Program-made: the position numbers and the translations under genes
Shown here: one piece after another, positions 5,026 to 6,537 of the stretch
Layout of the letters: every line of letters starts with the position of its first letter
How positions within the stretch are numbered: position 1 is the stretch's first letter
The notes under the pieces: generated by a model
The model's input: only the letters and a program-made list of their open reading frames with translations
Told to the model about the DNA's origin: nothing
Database searches by the model: none
Source: JAJDFU01 sp964640855
GTDB taxonomy: Bacteria; Bacteroidota; Bacteroidia; Chitinophagales; Saprospiraceae
Direction: 5' to 3'
Assembly: GCA_964640855.1 (NCBI GenBank)
Contig: CAZXIX010000158.1
Coordinates: forward strand, 1-6,537
DNA length: 6,537 bases

Positions 5026-6011
5026 GCAAGATTTTGGTCACCGGAGCGACAGGGCACCTGGGCTCCAACCTGGTCCGGGAGCTGTTGCATCGCGGGGAAA
5101 AGGTACGCGTGCTTCTGCGGGAAACCAGTTCCAACCGGGAGGTAGAGGGCCTGGAGGTCGAGCGGGTCTTCGGAGACCTGGCCGATGGCCACTCCCTGCA
5201 TGAAGCGGTCAAAGGTTGCGACAGGGTCTATCACCTGGCGGCCTTCGTCAGCATTCGAAGCGGCGATCGCCCGCAGCTTTTCGACATCAATGTGCTGGGA
5301 ACCCGGCGACTGATGCGGGCCTGCCGGGAAGCCGGAGTGAAGCGGGTCGTGCACTGCAGCTCCTTTGGCGCTATAGGCACCAATCCGGACGGCCCTTCCA
5401 ACGAGGAGTGGTCCGTCAGTCCCTATGAAGTTACCACCGACTACGAGATCTCCAAAACCTTTGCCGAACTGGAGGTCTATAAGGAGGTGGTCCGGGGCTT
5501 GCCGGCTGTGATCGTCAATCCCAGCGGGATCGTAGGACCGTGGGACTTCAAGCCCTCCCTACTGGGCAAGACCATCATCGATTTTGCCAGGGGGAAAATG
5601 AACGGTTACGTAGAAGGCGCCTTTGATTTCGTTCCCGTGCGGGATGTCGTAGAAGGCCACATTCTGGCGATGGAAAAGGGGCGTATCGGAGAGCGGTATT
5701 TGCTCACCGGAGAGCGCCTGACCATCGGGCAGACCCTGGATTATCTGCACGAACTGACCGGAGCAGCCCGGCCCAAGCTGCGGATCCCGGCCGGCCTTCT
5801 TCAGAACGTTGCCATCGTAAAAGATTGGGGCGAGCGGAACTTTTTTCCCGATAAAATCCCTAGATTTAATTACCATTCGATCCGCTTGCTGCGCAGCGGC
5901 AAATACGGGGACAACAAAAGGGCCGTCGAGGAACTCGGCATGGAATCCACCCCGGTCAAAGAAGCCTACCGGGAAAGTGTAGCCTGGTTTCGGGAACATG
6001 GCTTTATCTGA
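5022..6011 (+). CDS. NAD(P)-dependent extended SDR, HpnA / 3beta-HSD-like
   Basis: The protein has 329 residues. The N-terminal Rossmann motif GATGHLG (8-14) and Arg33 after the second strand suggest NADP preference (inference). 'GDL' (51-53) contacts adenine in the family. The catalytic site has Ser113/Ser114 in 'HCSSFGAIG' and Tyr141-x3-Lys145 in 'DYEISK'. The segment 'VIVNPSGIVGPWDFKPS' and the downstream 'FVPVRDVVEGHILAMEKGRIGERYLLTGE' closely resemble hopanoid-associated epimerase HpnA, dihydroflavonol-4-reductase and 3beta-hydroxysteroid dehydrogenase proteins. It probably oxidises or reduces a hydroxyl/keto group on the product of the Rieske enzyme, whose gene overlaps it by four bases. 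Cytoplasmic: no signal peptide. A sugar-epimerase role is possible, but the Rieske partner points to a lipid or alicyclic substrate. Confidence 0.9.
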   Translation: MSKILVTGATGHLGSNLVRELLHRGEKVRVLLRETSSNREVEGLEVERVFGDLADGHSLHEAVKGCDRVYHLAAFVSIRSGDRPQLFDINVLGTRRLMRACREAGVKRVVHCSSFGAIGTNPDGPSNEEWSVSPYEVTTDYEISKTFAELEVYKEVVRGLPAVIVNPSGIVGPWDFKPSLLGKTIIDFARGKMNGYVEGAFDFVPVRDVVEGHILAMEKGRIGERYLLTGERLTIGQTLDYLHELTGAARPKLRIPAGLLQNVAIVKDWGERNFFPDKIPRFNYHSIRLLRSGKYGDNKRAVEELGMESTPVKEAYRESVAWFREHGFI

Positions 6012-6043
6012 GACTCTGCCCGTATCCTGCCGGTTCGAATTTT

Positions 6044-6067
6044 CCACCCAAAGGGTTTAGGTTTTTT
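6044..6067 (+). terminator. Weak possible terminator after the Rieske-SDR operon
   Basis: ACCC (6046-6049) and GGGT (6053-6056) can form a short 4-bp stem with an AAA loop, followed after five bases by a run of six T (6062-6067). It lies 35 bases past the SDR stop. The stem is short, so termination efficiency would be low. The T-run and placement are the main support. Confidence 0.3.
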
Positions 6068-6138
6068 CAACATTAGATAGCAAATTGCCTTCTAATAAGA
6101 CACAAGATTGCAAAGAAAACAAGCAGCCCACAGAGACC

Positions 6139-6450
6139 ATGACAAGCAAGCCAAGGGTCGTCAAGGACTATGATAAGCTGGATGCCTCCATCCGGGAGCA
6201 GATCAAACTGGAGTATCCCAGCGGATTTGACCGGCATCTCATTAAATTCACCAATCGGGATGGCAAGTTGGTCAGCGCCCTACCATTCGAAGCAGAAGAC
6301 AAGTACTACCTGGTTCGTATGACCGTAGCAGAAGCCCAGGAGATCATCGAAGAAGACGATGACTTCGATGAGGAAGGTAATCTGCGGGATGACGTGCAGG
6401 CGGAATACGAAGAAAAATATACAGGTGAAGGAGAAGAGGATGACGACTGA
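6139..6450 (+). CDS. Small acidic conserved hypothetical protein (Bacteroidota)
   Basis: The protein has 103 residues from ATG 6139. An in-frame TTG at 6085 would add a low-complexity 18-residue leader ('PSNKTQDCKENKQPTET') and is less likely. The body reads 'PRVVKDYDKLDASIREQIKLEYPSGF', 'HLIKFTNRDGKLVSALPFEAEDKYYLVRMTVAEAQEII', then a strongly acidic tail (residues 71-103) rich in Asp and Glu. I recognise this as resembling a conserved hypothetical family of Bacteroidota, but I do not know its function. No signal peptide, membrane segment or catalytic motif is visible. The stretch 'DFDEEGNL' resembles the first half of an EF-hand calcium loop but lacks the final Glu. It is separated from the SDR by 127 bases with a possible terminator between, so it is probably its own unit. 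Confidence 0.8.
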   Translation: MTSKPRVVKDYDKLDASIREQIKLEYPSGFDRHLIKFTNRDGKLVSALPFEAEDKYYLVRMTVAEAQEIIEEDDDFDEEGNLRDDVQAEYEEKYTGEGEEDDD

Positions 6451-6537
6451 TCCCATTCTCCCCCTTCCCTTCCTTTCTTTTCTTGGTAATGGGTCAAATT
6501 GGTTGATCAAGCTCTTAAAGCGCCAGCAAATTGCCCG
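6451..6537 (+). other. Pyrimidine-rich tail; possible start of a further gene
   Basis: After the acidic protein's stop comes a C/T-rich run (about 6451-6484), then AT-richer DNA. No complete gene is present. From TTG 6503 a frame stays open to the window edge, giving 'IKLLKRQQIAR' after the start, which could be the N-terminus of a real protein. Twelve codons are too few to call it, and the start is non-ATG. Confidence 0.25.

Noticed and set aside
5559..6047. 162-residue minus-strand open frame over the SDR gene
   Set aside because: Shadow of the SDR gene; the SDR motifs on the plus strand are unambiguous.
6280..6510. Minus-strand open frame across the acidic protein and the pyrimidine-rich tail
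   Set aside because: The product arises from reverse reading of acidic codons and a C/T run. The plus-strand gene has conserved-looking sequence and a proper start.
6079..6535. 11-bp direct repeat AGCAAATTGCC (6079-6089 and 6525-6535) flanking the acidic protein gene
   Set aside because: Too short for this window size; chance is sufficient, and neither copy sits at an element boundary.
1..6537. CRISPR array, tRNA, rRNA or riboswitch
   Set aside because: No regularly spaced repeats, no cloverleaf or rRNA-like sequence and no known riboswitch core were found on either strand by eye.

Overview
The window looks like accessory-to-core DNA from a Bacteroidota chromosome, possibly Saprospirales/Lewinella-like (inference). 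Three things point there. Start codons lack Shine-Dalgarno sequences. One promoter fits the Bacteroidota TTTG / TAnnTTTG pattern. The last small acidic protein resembles conserved hypotheticals I associate with that phylum. No rRNA, tRNA or CRISPR was seen.

Left part (1-1790): a mobile, partly decayed region. It opens with the C-terminal part of an IS5-family transposase. The IS right end abuts a DUF433 antitoxin gene that has lost its start. A DUF5615 PIN-like toxin gene follows with an ATGA overlap and a premature stop at codon 7. Next comes a higB-higA toxin-antitoxin pair that looks intact. After each of the two toxin-antitoxin pairs lies a 60-62 bp imperfect inverted repeat. These two repeats resemble each other and have the R''-L''-loop-L'-R' layout of integron attC sites. 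I read this as a short cassette array without a visible integrase (CALIN-like), made of toxin-antitoxin cassettes and hit by an IS.

Middle (1791-3723): a convergent minus-strand gene encodes a Tat-exported Gfo/Idh/MocA oxidoreductase of the glucose-fructose oxidoreductase type. A divergent plus-strand gene encodes a FlaR-like P-loop NTPase/kinase starting at TTG.

Right part (3838-6537): a two-gene operon encodes a Rieske non-heme iron oxygenase and an HpnA/3beta-HSD-like NAD(P)-dependent SDR, with an ATGA overlap. The pair suggests hydroxylation followed by dehydrogenation or decarboxylation of an alicyclic, perhaps isoprenoid or sterol-like, lipid. The logic resembles bacterial sterol C-4 demethylation (SdmA/SdmB), but the substrate cannot be read from sequence. 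A 103-residue acidic conserved hypothetical and a pyrimidine-rich tail end the window.
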